From positions 4,024-18,143 of the forward strand of contig DOID01000137.1 in assembly GCA_003511465.1 (NCBI GenBank): DNA of 14,120 nucleotides, in the 5' to 3' direction. The notes under the pieces were generated by a model that saw nothing but the letters and a program-made list of their open reading frames with translations, was not told where the DNA came from and did no database searches. This document shows positions 7,954 to 13,841 of the stretch, one piece after another. The translations under genes and the position numbers were made by a program. The DNA is from Bacillota bacterium. GTDB taxonomy: Bacteria > Bacillota > UBA4882 > UBA10575. Each line of letters starts with the position of its first letter. The stretch's first letter is position 1.

Positions 7954-7998
7954 AACATGCTTGAGACAGAAAGCGCCGCTGGCGCTTTCTGTCATGTT
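7954..7998. repeat. Long perfect hairpin downstream of the nucleotidyltransferase gene
   Basis: GACAGAAAGCGCC (7965-7977) and GGCGCTTTCTGTC (7981-7993) form a 13-bp perfect stem with a GCT loop. Outside it, AACAT (7954-7958 region) and ATGTT (7994-7998) can extend the stem after a bulge. There is no T run directly after it (the following bases are ATGTTAGGATCG), so it is not a standard intrinsic terminator. It could still stabilise the 3' end of the upstream mRNA or act as a terminator with a poor U tract. Confidence 0.55.
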
Positions 7999-8117
7999 AG
8001 GATCGGGATTGCTCTTTTGTCAATCGAGGGACTAGTTTCGTGACTAGCAGGATTTTCCGGCAGGAAACATCTTTTGTTTCGCGAAATATATATTCTGGAA
8101 AAATGTTTTTCAAAGAA

Positions 8118-8135
8118 CCTCAATTTTGAGGGGAG
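8118..8135 (+). promoter_or_regulatory. Palindrome overlapping the rapZ ribosome binding site
   Basis: CCTCAA (8118-8123) is complementary to TTGAGG (8126-8131), and the right arm runs into the Shine-Dalgarno GAGGGGAG (8128-8135), which is 12 bases from the ATG at 8148, slightly long. A folded leader would partly hide this site. The effective hairpin is short (5 bp with a 4-base loop), so the effect may be weak. The rest of 7999-8117 holds small inverted repeats (TTTCGCGAAA at 8077-8086) but no clear promoter. Confidence 0.35.
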
Positions 8136-8147
8136 TGTGCATTCAAC

Positions 8148-9002
8148 ATGATTAGTTTCGTCATCATTACCGGTATCTCTGGTGGGGGGAAATCAGAGGC
8201 GATGAAAGCCTTTGAAGACCTGGGTTATTTTTGCGTTGATAATTTACCCCCCGTTTTACTTCCTAAATTTGCTGAGCTTTGCGCACAATCGGAAGGGCGG
8301 ATCAATAGAATAGCATTGGTGGTCGACATCAGGGGCGGCGATTTTTTTGACAGCCTCTTTTCTTCCCTTGCCCTGCTGGAAGAGGCTGGTTATACCTATG
8401 AGATTCTCTACCTTGAAGCGGATGACGAGGTGATTATCCGACGGTTTAAAGAATCACGTCGCCGTCATCCCTTGGCTGGGGAAGGCAGGATCGCCGACGG
8501 GATTCAGGCCGAAAGGTCACGTTTAGAGACGCTAAAAGGGAAAGCCTCTATGATTATCGATACATCTACCTTAACAGTCCGGCAACTCCGGGAGAAAATT
8601 ACCGGCCGTTTCAGTCAGGTCCAGGAAGGGCAGAAGATGATTATCACCCTGATCTCTTTTGGCTTTGGGCATGGGATTCCGTTGGATGCCGATCTCGTCT
8701 TTGATGTGCGCTTTTTACCGAACCCGTATTATGTCGATTCCTTACGCGACATTGACGGGAATTACCAAGAAGTAGCTGATTATGTGCTAAAATGGCCGGT
8801 CACTTCGAAATTCTTATCGAAACTCTATGAATTTGTCGAGTTTTTAATCCCCCAGTATATCAACGAAGGGAAGCCGCAATTGGTGATTGGGATCGGATGT
8901 ACCGGGGGGCGCCACCGTTCGGTCACGGTGGCCAATCAGTTGCGCGAGTTTTTGAAAGCCAAGGGTTATCGTGCTCTGGTTGAGCACAGAGATATTAAGT
9001 AG
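8148..9002 (+). CDS. rapZ: RapZ/YvcJ family nucleotide-binding protein
   Basis: A 284-residue P-loop protein of normal length. Walker A is GISGGGKS (residues 9-16), followed by the conserved GYFCVDNLP (26-34), a Walker B-like LVVDIRGG (57-64), RRRHPL (104-109) and the C-terminal half with FGFGHGIPLDADLVFDVRFL (171-190), PNPYYV (191-196) and GCTGGRHRSV (250-259). In E. coli RapZ guides RNase E to the small RNA GlmZ and so controls glucosamine-6-phosphate synthase; in Bacillus the homologue YvcJ binds and hydrolyses GTP and affects competence. Which role applies here is not visible. The ATG is fixed by the family start (MxxVIxTGxSGxGKS). yvcK follows after 105 bp, as in most Bacillota, probably in one transcript since no terminator lies between. 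Confidence 0.95.
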   Translation: MISFVIITGISGGGKSEAMKAFEDLGYFCVDNLPPVLLPKFAELCAQSEGRINRIALVVDIRGGDFFDSLFSSLALLEEAGYTYEILYLEADDEVIIRRFKESRRRHPLAGEGRIADGIQAERSRLETLKGKASMIIDTSTLTVRQLREKITGRFSQVQEGQKMIITLISFGFGHGIPLDADLVFDVRFLPNPYYVDSLRDIDGNYQEVADYVLKWPVTSKFLSKLYEFVEFLIPQYINEGKPQLVIGIGCTGGRHRSVTVANQLREFLKAKGYRALVEHRDIK

Positions 9003-9107
9003 TCCCACAGCAGCTGGTCGTTCAGAGCGGTGACACTATAGTTACATTTCTGAAATTAAAGCCGCGAGAATCGACAGGCTAGTATTTTTCAAATAGGAGG
9101 CCGGATT

Positions 9108-10793
9108 ATGCTGCGACCGTACGGTAAAGATCGCTGGCGGACCAAAAAATTCCTGGGGTTGACCCTGGCCATCTCCGGAATCCTGGTTATTTTTACCGAT
9201 TCTACTCTTGCTGCTTGGTTCGGGGGGTGCCTCTCCCTTGGTGGTATCCTCGTGCTGATTCAGCCGCCGCGGACACGCCTCCGTTCAGGAGCGGCCTTTA
9301 TTACGGAACGGAAACGTTTCAAATTAATGGTGCGGAAACCCCGGATTGTGGTGATTGGGGGCGGGACCGGACTGGGTGCAATTCTTCGGGGGTTGAAGAA
9401 TATCACCGATCAATTAACAGCCATCGTGACCGTAGCCGATGATGGGGGTAGCTCGGGACGGTTACGTAAAGAGTTTGGGATTTTGCCGCCCGGTGACATT
9501 CGGAACTGCCTAATTGCCATGGCTGACTTAGAGCCGCTCATGGAGCAGTTAATGCAGTATCGGTTTAATGGCGGAAGCGGCCTTGCCGGGCATAGTTTCG
9601 GCAATTTGTTTTTAGCGGCGATGACCGCGATCACCGGTGATTTCCAAAAGGCGATTGAAGCATCGGTAAAAGTTTTAGCGGTCAGAGGACGGATTTTTGC
9701 CGCGACCTTGGATAATGTCAGTCTCCGGGCTGAGCTGCAAGATGGGGTGATGGTGAACGGAGAATCGACCATCAGTCAAAGTAAGGCACCGATTAAACGG
9801 ATTTACCTGGAGCCGACATCGGCGAAAGCGGTTCCCGAGAGTTTGCAAGCCTTGACTGAAGCCGATCTGATTATTATCGGACCTGGGAGTCTGTTTACCA
9901 GTGTGATCCCGCCTTTACTGGTTAAAGAGGTCTTAGCCGCGGTGAAAGCTTCGACGGCCACGAAAATTTACATCTGCAATGTGATGACGCAACCCGGGGA
10001 AACTGACGGGTTTTCGGCGGCCGATCATCTGCGGGTGCTTTTGGATCATACCGATTGTAAGCTGGTGGATTATATGATCATTAATGATCAGGAGGTTCCC
10101 CCTGAAGCACAGGCGGTTTATGCCGAAGAAGGAGCCGCTCCGGTCTTGCCTGACCGGGAGCAGGTGGCTGCGCTAGGGGTGCGGCCGATTACCGCGCCGC
10201 TACTGAACACCAACGGGTTAGTCCGCCATGACGCGGATCGCTTGGCCAAACTACTGGCCGAATTGCTCCCTTCTTTCCTCGGGCGGAGGAATCGTTGGCA
10301 CCGAAACTGGCGACGGTGGTGGCGGATTCTAGGGCAAACGACCGCTTTAAAAATCGGCACAACGGTTGGCGGCGGTCCCACGTGCCCCGTAGAATCAGGG
10401 AAAGCTTTGCAGTTTGATTTTATCGCAAAAAACCTCCCTCGTTTTAAGACCCCTTCCTGTGCAGTCTATACCAAGGAGGAAGAGACCCCAGCGGAACTGG
10501 CACCCTATCATCTTGATTACGAAAAAAGCCTGTTGATCGGGGTTTTTTTAGGGGAACGTCCTAACGGCGGGTATGGTCTGATCCCGCGGGAAGTTCGCTT
10601 GAAAAAGAACAAAGTAGAAGTTTTATACCGGGTAGAGGAACCATTGCAAAGGGGAGTAGTGCAGAGATTGACCTATCCGGCGGCCTTTTTCATCCTGGAC
10701 CGGAGTGAACTGCCTGGGGGTGAGCTTGCCTTCTTCCTGAAGGAGGAGGGCAGCAAAAAGCCTGTTCTGGTCAAAAAGTTAAATTTGTTGTAG
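9108..10793 (+). CDS. yvcK: YvcK-type gluconeogenesis factor with N-terminal membrane anchor and C-terminal PrcB-like domain
   Basis: Three parts can be seen. Residues 15-51 form two hydrophobic helices, a membrane anchor known in some clostridial YvcK proteins. Residues 78-388 are the CofD-like YvcK domain: IVVIGGGTGLGAILRGLK (80-97), TVADDGGSSGRLR (108-120), PPGDIRNCL (127-135), GHSFGNL (161-167) and IGPGSLFTSVIPPLL (257-271). YvcK binds UDP-sugars and is needed for growth on gluconeogenic carbon sources and for cell-wall homeostasis. A short Arg/Trp-rich linker (392-407) follows, then about 150 extra residues in which DYEKSLLIGVFLGERPNGGY (470-489) resembles the PrcB C-terminal domain (vDF-lGekptGGY pattern). 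At 561 residues the protein is about 120 longer than usual anchored forms. RBS AGGAGG precedes the ATG. whiA, the usual next gene, is missing. Confidence 0.9.
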   Translation: MLRPYGKDRWRTKKFLGLTLAISGILVIFTDSTLAAWFGGCLSLGGILVLIQPPRTRLRSGAAFITERKRFKLMVRKPRIVVIGGGTGLGAILRGLKNITDQLTAIVTVADDGGSSGRLRKEFGILPPGDIRNCLIAMADLEPLMEQLMQYRFNGGSGLAGHSFGNLFLAAMTAITGDFQKAIEASVKVLAVRGRIFAATLDNVSLRAELQDGVMVNGESTISQSKAPIKRIYLEPTSAKAVPESLQALTEADLIIIGPGSLFTSVIPPLLVKEVLAAVKASTATKIYICNVMTQPGETDGFSAADHLRVLLDHTDCKLVDYMIINDQEVPPEAQAVYAEEGAAPVLPDREQVAALGVRPITAPLLNTNGLVRHDADRLAKLLAELLPSFLGRRNRWHRNWRRWWRILGQTTALKIGTTVGGGPTCPVESGKALQFDFIAKNLPRFKTPSCAVYTKEEETPAELAPYHLDYEKSLLIGVFLGERPNGGYGLIPREVRLKKNKVEVLYRVEEPLQRGVVQRLTYPAAFFILDRSELPGGELAFFLKEEGSKKPVLVKKLNLL

Positions 10794-10796
10794 CCC

Positions 10797-10825
10797 TTTA
10801 CAAAGGGAAAGAGAAAAGGTACAAT
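10797..10825 (+). promoter_or_regulatory. Sigma-A promoter of the FMN-riboswitch transcript
   Basis: TTTACA (10797-10802), a 17-bp spacer and TACAAT (10820-10825) begin 3 bp after the yvcK stop codon, so the transporter unit has its own promoter. The -35 box lies inside a small palindrome CCCTTT-AC-AAAGGG (10794-10807), which could also act as a weak 3' hairpin for the yvcK mRNA. Transcription should begin near 10832, just upstream of the aptamer. Confidence 0.8.
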
Positions 10826-10843
10826 ACAATAAAACAATTTAAT

Positions 10844-10993
10844 AGGATCCTTCAGGGCAGGGTGCGGCCAAAGTGCCAATTCCCGACCGGTGGTAAGGGG
10901 TGACCCCCGAGTCCACGAGCTTAATTTTGTGTTATAAGCTGATCTGGTGCAAATCCAGAACCGACGGTACAGTCCGGATGAAAGAAGGAGGTT
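10844..10993 (+). ncRNA. FMN riboswitch aptamer (RFN element)
   Basis: The conserved blocks of the RFN element are present in order: AGGATCCTTCAGGGCAGGGT (10844-10863), AATTCCCGACCGGTGGTAA (10878-10896), GAGTCCACGAGC (10909-10920), and CCGACGGTACAGTCCGGATG with AAAGAAGGA (10961-10989). Pairings visible are P1 TCCTTC/GAAGGA (10848-10853 with 10984-10989), P3 GGGG/CCCC around TGA, the variable arm AGCTTA/TAAGCT (10918-10923 with 10935-10940) and P5 TCTGG/CCAGA (10943-10947 with 10955-10959). The element binds flavin mononucleotide and lowers expression when flavin is plentiful (family knowledge). The P2 loop carries a small extra GGC/GCC hairpin. Confidence 0.97.
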
Positions 10994-11009
10994 AAAGCTT
11001 TTTACTATT

Positions 11010-11044
11010 AACCCTGAAGGCGATCTTTGGGGTTTTTTCTTTTT
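11010..11044 (+). terminator. Riboswitch-controlled intrinsic terminator
   Basis: AACCCTGAAG (11010-11019) pairs with CTTTGGGGTT (11025-11034), including two wobble pairs, around GCGAT; six T, a C and five T follow (11033-11044). Its 5' arm overlaps CCCTGAAGG (11012-11020), which is perfectly complementary to CCTTCAGGG at 10849-10857 in the 5' strand of the aptamer. So without FMN that strand can form an antiterminator, and with FMN it is held in P1 and the terminator forms. Confidence 0.9.
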
Positions 11045-11050
11045 GTCAAA

Positions 11051-11086
11051 GCTTTTTGCGTTGAATCAAATAACAACGCAAAAAGC
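11051..11086. repeat. 13-bp perfect inverted repeat in the transporter leader
   Basis: GCTTTTTGCGTTG (11051-11063) and CAACGCAAAAAGC (11074-11086) are perfectly complementary with a 10-base A/T-rich loop. It lies between the riboswitch terminator and the first transporter gene. No T run follows on the plus strand, so it is not a standard terminator. It may protect the 5' end of the read-through mRNA or be a protein site. Within 10794-11136, the only stretch over 300 bp without a gene, the other content is the promoter, aptamer and terminator listed separately. Confidence 0.6.
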
Positions 11087-11136
11087 CCTGTCAATGCTTG
11101 GTACGGAAAAAGCCCATCGACAAAGGGGTGGTAAAA

Positions 11137-11913
11137 ATGGGGAAAGTCATTGAAGTGAACGATGTTACGCTGGCCTTTTCCGTCCAGTGCCAGCCGGAGC
11201 TTGAGGGGGTTAATCTATCCGTTACGGAGGGTGAATTTGTCTGCTTGGTTGGTCCCAGCGGTTGTGGAAAATCCACCCTCTTAAGGCTCGTGGCTGGAGT
11301 TTTGACTCCAGATCGGGGTGAGATCAAGGTTGGCGGGGCCGAAAAAGCTGAGGGGTGGTCCCATCTGAGTTTTGTCCCCCAGGATTCGTTGCTGTTACCC
11401 TGGCGGACGGTCCTCGCGAATGTGCTGCTTCCTTTCGAATTAAACAGCGGGCAGGAGAAGAAGGCGGAGTGGCGAGCAAAGGCGCAAGCCGCCTTGCGCC
11501 TGGTTAATCTGGACGGGGTTGAGCAAAAATATCCGCACCAACTGTCCGGCGGAATGCGGCAGCGGGTGGCCCTAGCCCGCGCCTTGGTGGGTGAAGCAGA
11601 AATCCTCCTGTTGGATGAACCTTTTGCCTCCCTTGACGGGATCACCCGGAGCCAATTGCAGCTGGAAATCTTGGAGATTCGCCAACAGAAGCAGTTTACC
11701 GGTTTAATGGTCACCCATAATATCTTCGAAGCTGTCTTTTTGGCTGATCGAGTCGTGGTGATGGGGGAAAAACCAGGGCGGATGCTTGGAGAGGTTGGAA
11801 TCGACCTCCCCTATCCCCGCCAGCTTAAACTGATCAGTACGCCGGAGTTTGCCGCTTTGGTCGGCACTGTTCAGGACTTCTTGGAGAAAGGAGGAAGTGC
11901 CGATGAGGCGTAA
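11137..11913 (+). CDS. ABC importer ATPase, predicted flavin transport
   Basis: A 258-residue ATPase of the SsuB/TauB/ThiZ type that should drive import with the permease and binding protein encoded next to it. Walker A is GPSGCGKST (39-47), the Q-loop glutamine is Q82 in VPQD, the signature is LSGGMRQR (136-143), Walker B is ILLLDEP (156-162), the D-loop is ASLD and the switch histidine is H194 in MVTHN. I chose the ATG at 11137, which has AAGGGGTGG just upstream and gives the normal family start (MGKVIEVNDV); an in-frame TTG at 11098 would add 13 residues but has no good ribosome binding site. The gene is the first one after the FMN riboswitch and overlaps the permease gene by 11 bp. The substrate is inferred from the riboswitch, not from this protein. 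Confidence 0.93.
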   Translation: MGKVIEVNDVTLAFSVQCQPELEGVNLSVTEGEFVCLVGPSGCGKSTLLRLVAGVLTPDRGEIKVGGAEKAEGWSHLSFVPQDSLLLPWRTVLANVLLPFELNSGQEKKAEWRAKAQAALRLVNLDGVEQKYPHQLSGGMRQRVALARALVGEAEILLLDEPFASLDGITRSQLQLEILEIRQQKQFTGLMVTHNIFEAVFLADRVVVMGEKPGRMLGEVGIDLPYPRQLKLISTPEFAALVGTVQDFLEKGGSADEA

Positions 11914-12685
11914 AAAACGACTACAACCTGGTTCTGGTGGAGAAAGAGCCATTACGCTCCTGGGGGTCGGGCTGTTGGTCTTACTGACATGGTCCTGGCT
12001 TTCTTCCTTTTATCCCACTTATATTCTGCCCTCCCCGAGCGAAGTGGCCCGGCGCGCCCGGGAGATCCTGGGACAGGGCGGGCTTTTTGCGCTCCATTTC
12101 CGTACCACCTTGCTGGAAGCGGTTCTGGGGTTCGGGTTAGCTGCCGCGGTGGCGCTGCCCCTTAGTTACTGCTTAGCCCGCCATCCCCGTTTAGACCATT
12201 TGGTGACACCGATTGTCGTCGCCATGCAGTCGATCCCCATTGTTGCGTTGGCCCCCCTCTTGGTAATCTGGTTTGGCTTTGGGATCTCTTCGAAGATTCT
12301 CATTGCCGCGATGACCGCCTTTTTTCCGATTTTAACCAATGGCGTGGTCGGCTTAAAAGAGACTGACCCGCGGCTAAAAGAATTGTTACAGATCATGGGC
12401 GCTGGTAAACGACAGGTCTTTTTTAAACTGGAAGTTCCTTCGGCCTTGCCGGTGCTCTTTGGGGGCCTCCGGATGGGACTAACCCTTTCCGTCATCGGGG
12501 CAGTGGTCGGGGAGTTCTCCGGCGCCGGTCGCGGTCTTGGCTATTTGGTTTATCTTGCTCGTGGCACCTTTGATACGGCGTTGATTTTCGTGGCCATCCT
12601 GGCCTTAGCGGTCATGGGGATCGGTTTTTACCTGGTGATTTCCTGGGTGGAAGCAGTGGTCATGCCTTGGCGGCGGGAGCGTTGA
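11903..12685 (+). CDS. ABC importer permease, predicted flavin transport (RibX-like)
   Basis: A 260-residue membrane protein of the binding-protein-dependent permease family. About six helices lie near residues 16-36, 65-92, 101-124, 131-152, 188-206 and 225-249. The cytoplasmic coupling loop (EAA region) is visible as LQIMGAGKRQVFFKLEVPSA (162-181), and ILPSPSEVAR (41-50) is typical of the SsuC/TauC/ThiX group. The ATG at 11903 has an excellent AAAGGAGGAA site 7 bases upstream and lies inside the end of the ATPase gene, which points to coupled translation. An upstream in-frame start at 11849 would put 18 more residues in overlap with the ATPase and is unlikely. Together with the FMN riboswitch, the type fits RibX of the RibXY riboflavin importers, but nitrate/taurine/thiamine-precursor permeases look alike. 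Confidence 0.9.
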   Translation: MRRKKRLQPGSGGERAITLLGVGLLVLLTWSWLSSFYPTYILPSPSEVARRAREILGQGGLFALHFRTTLLEAVLGFGLAAAVALPLSYCLARHPRLDHLVTPIVVAMQSIPIVALAPLLVIWFGFGISSKILIAAMTAFFPILTNGVVGLKETDPRLKELLQIMGAGKRQVFFKLEVPSALPVLFGGLRMGLTLSVIGAVVGEFSGAGRGLGYLVYLARGTFDTALIFVAILALAVMGIGFYLVISWVEAVVMPWRRER

Positions 12686-12743
12686 GGGCGTGAGTCCTTA
12701 ATGCGTGGTACATGATCACGAAAAAAGCCCAAATAAGATGGTT

Positions 12744-12759
12744 GGAGGTTGAAAAGGTG
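12744..12759 (+). promoter_or_regulatory. Ribosome binding site that fixes the GTG start of the binding protein
   Basis: GGAGG (12744-12748) lies 8 bases before the GTG at 12757. The upstream in-frame ATG at 12712 has no comparable site and would put 15 polar residues before the signal-like segment. Confidence 0.8.
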
Positions 12760-13749
12760 AAGAAAAAACTATTATTACTTGCCGTGGTGGCGGTGCTCCT
12801 GATCGGGGGGCTATTCTTCATAGCCCGGCCCAAAACGCAACAACAGGTTACACTGGCGATGACCTATATTCCAAATACTCAGTTCGCCCCCTGGTATGTG
12901 GCTGAAGAGAAAGGTTATTTCCGGGACGAAGGACTGGAGGTTACTTTTGATTACCGGATGGACATTGATGCCCTGCAGCTGGTAGGCACGGGTAAAATGG
13001 ATTATGCTATTGCCGGCGGTGATCAAGTACTGGTGGCTCGGGGGCACGAGATTCCCGTCGTGTACCTCATGAGCCTCTATGCTCAATTTCCCCCGGCGAT
13101 TATCGCCAAAAGCACAGCGGGGATTGAAACTGCCGTTGATTTGAAAGGAAAAACCTTGGGTCTGCCTTTATATGGGACTAATCTTTTAGCGGCGAAAGCC
13201 ATTATTAAACGGGCCGGCCTCGGCCCAAAGGATGTCCAATTGATTGATATCGGCTACACCCAGATTACTTCTTTATTAGAAGATAAAGTGGATGCCGTCG
13301 TCGGTTTCGCCAATAATGAGCCAATTAAGCTTAAAGCCATGGGGGTTGCAGTGAACCAACTTAATTCATGGGACTACTTTTCCTTGGTTGGGCATGGTCT
13401 CATTACCGGTGAGCAAAAAATTAAGAATAACCCCGATGAAGTTGGGAAACTGGTACGAGCCAGTATACGCGGGATCCAATACGCCTTGGACCACCCGGAA
13501 GAGGCCTTTACAATTTGCACCAAATACATTCCTGAGCTTGGGGCTGAGCAAAAAGAACAGGAATGGGAAGTCTTAAAATCCTCCATGGCGCTCTGGGAGA
13601 ATGCTTACACCAGGGAACACGGACTAGGTAGTTCCAACCCTGAGGATTGGGAAGATGCGCAAGCCTTAATGTATGAGTTGGGAGAGGTGGCAAAAATAAC
13701 ACCGGTCAGCGCCATGCTGGATTTATCATTCTTACCGGAAAAGGAGTAA
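12757..13749 (+). CDS. NMT1/THI5-like substrate-binding protein, predicted flavin binding (RibY-like)
   Basis: From the GTG at 12757 the product has 330 residues. It starts with MKKKLLLLAVVAVLLIGGLF, a signal peptide or membrane anchor without a lipobox cysteine. The mature part has the NMT1/THI5-like pattern: LAMTYIPNTQFAPWYVAEEK (33-52) then GYFRDEGLEV (53-62), then DLKGKTLGLPLYGT, which resembles the phosphate/ligand loop region, and VDAVVGFANNEP. This fold binds thiamine precursors (ThiY), taurine, nitrate or, in Chloroflexi RibY, riboflavin. The FMN riboswitch upstream makes a flavin the best guess; a thiamine-precursor role would predict a TPP riboswitch, which is not what is seen. The gene is last in the operon, 71 bp after the permease stop, and is followed by a strong terminator. 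Confidence 0.88.
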   Translation: MKKKLLLLAVVAVLLIGGLFFIARPKTQQQVTLAMTYIPNTQFAPWYVAEEKGYFRDEGLEVTFDYRMDIDALQLVGTGKMDYAIAGGDQVLVARGHEIPVVYLMSLYAQFPPAIIAKSTAGIETAVDLKGKTLGLPLYGTNLLAAKAIIKRAGLGPKDVQLIDIGYTQITSLLEDKVDAVVGFANNEPIKLKAMGVAVNQLNSWDYFSLVGHGLITGEQKIKNNPDEVGKLVRASIRGIQYALDHPEEAFTICTKYIPELGAEQKEQEWEVLKSSMALWENAYTREHGLGSSNPEDWEDAQALMYELGEVAKITPVSAMLDLSFLPEKE

Positions 13750-13758
13750 AGTTCGAGG

Positions 13759-13796
13759 AACCGCCCTCTGTTTACTTGACAGAGGGCGGTTTTTTT
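13759..13796 (+). terminator. Strong rho-independent terminator of the ABC transporter operon
   Basis: AACCGCCCTCTGT (13759-13771) pairs with ACAGAGGGCGGTT (13779-13791), a 13-bp GC-rich stem around TTACTTG, followed by a run of seven T from 13790. It begins 10 bp after the stop codon of the binding-protein gene. On the minus strand there is no T run, so it serves the plus-strand operon. The following 13797-13841 holds a 12-bp palindrome GCTGTTAACAGC (13825-13836) after the sleB stop but no clear terminator for that gene. Confidence 0.95.
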
Positions 13797-13841
13797 GGTG
13801 CGCCACGCACCCGACTCTTTTTCTGCTGTTAACAGCGGTGG

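Noticed and set aside
8062..8087. Possible sigma-H type promoter (AGGA, 17 bp, GAAAT) upstream of rapZ
   Set aside because: The -10 part does not match the GAAT core and the region is rich in A/T; spacing alone is not enough.
9003..9107. Separate promoter for yvcK in the 105-bp gap after rapZ
   Set aside because: TAGTAT (9080-9085) has only a poor -35 partner (TTAAAG at 18 bp), so co-transcription with rapZ is the simpler reading.
10844..11044. TPP riboswitch, suggested by the thiamine-precursor-like transporter
   Set aside because: The conserved blocks are those of the FMN element; the TPP hallmark CTGAGA...CTGAACCTGATC pattern is absent.
10947..11153. A 68-codon plus-strand open frame crossing the FMN aptamer and terminator
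   Set aside because: It covers conserved riboswitch blocks and the terminator, so the open frame is accidental; the AAGGAGG at 10985-10991 is the 3' P1 strand, not a start site signal.
11091..11714. A 207-codon open frame on the minus strand opposite the ABC ATPase gene
   Set aside because: It overlaps a gene with all ABC motifs, has a low-complexity Ser/Arg/Pro-rich product and no ribosome binding site; a typical antisense shadow.
11849..11902. Upstream in-frame start for the permease
   Set aside because: The ATG at 11903 has a near-ideal ribosome binding site and gives the normal family length.
12712..12756. Upstream ATG start for the binding protein
   Set aside because: No ribosome binding site, and it would add 15 charged residues before the signal segment, whereas the GTG at 12757 has GGAGG at 8 bases.
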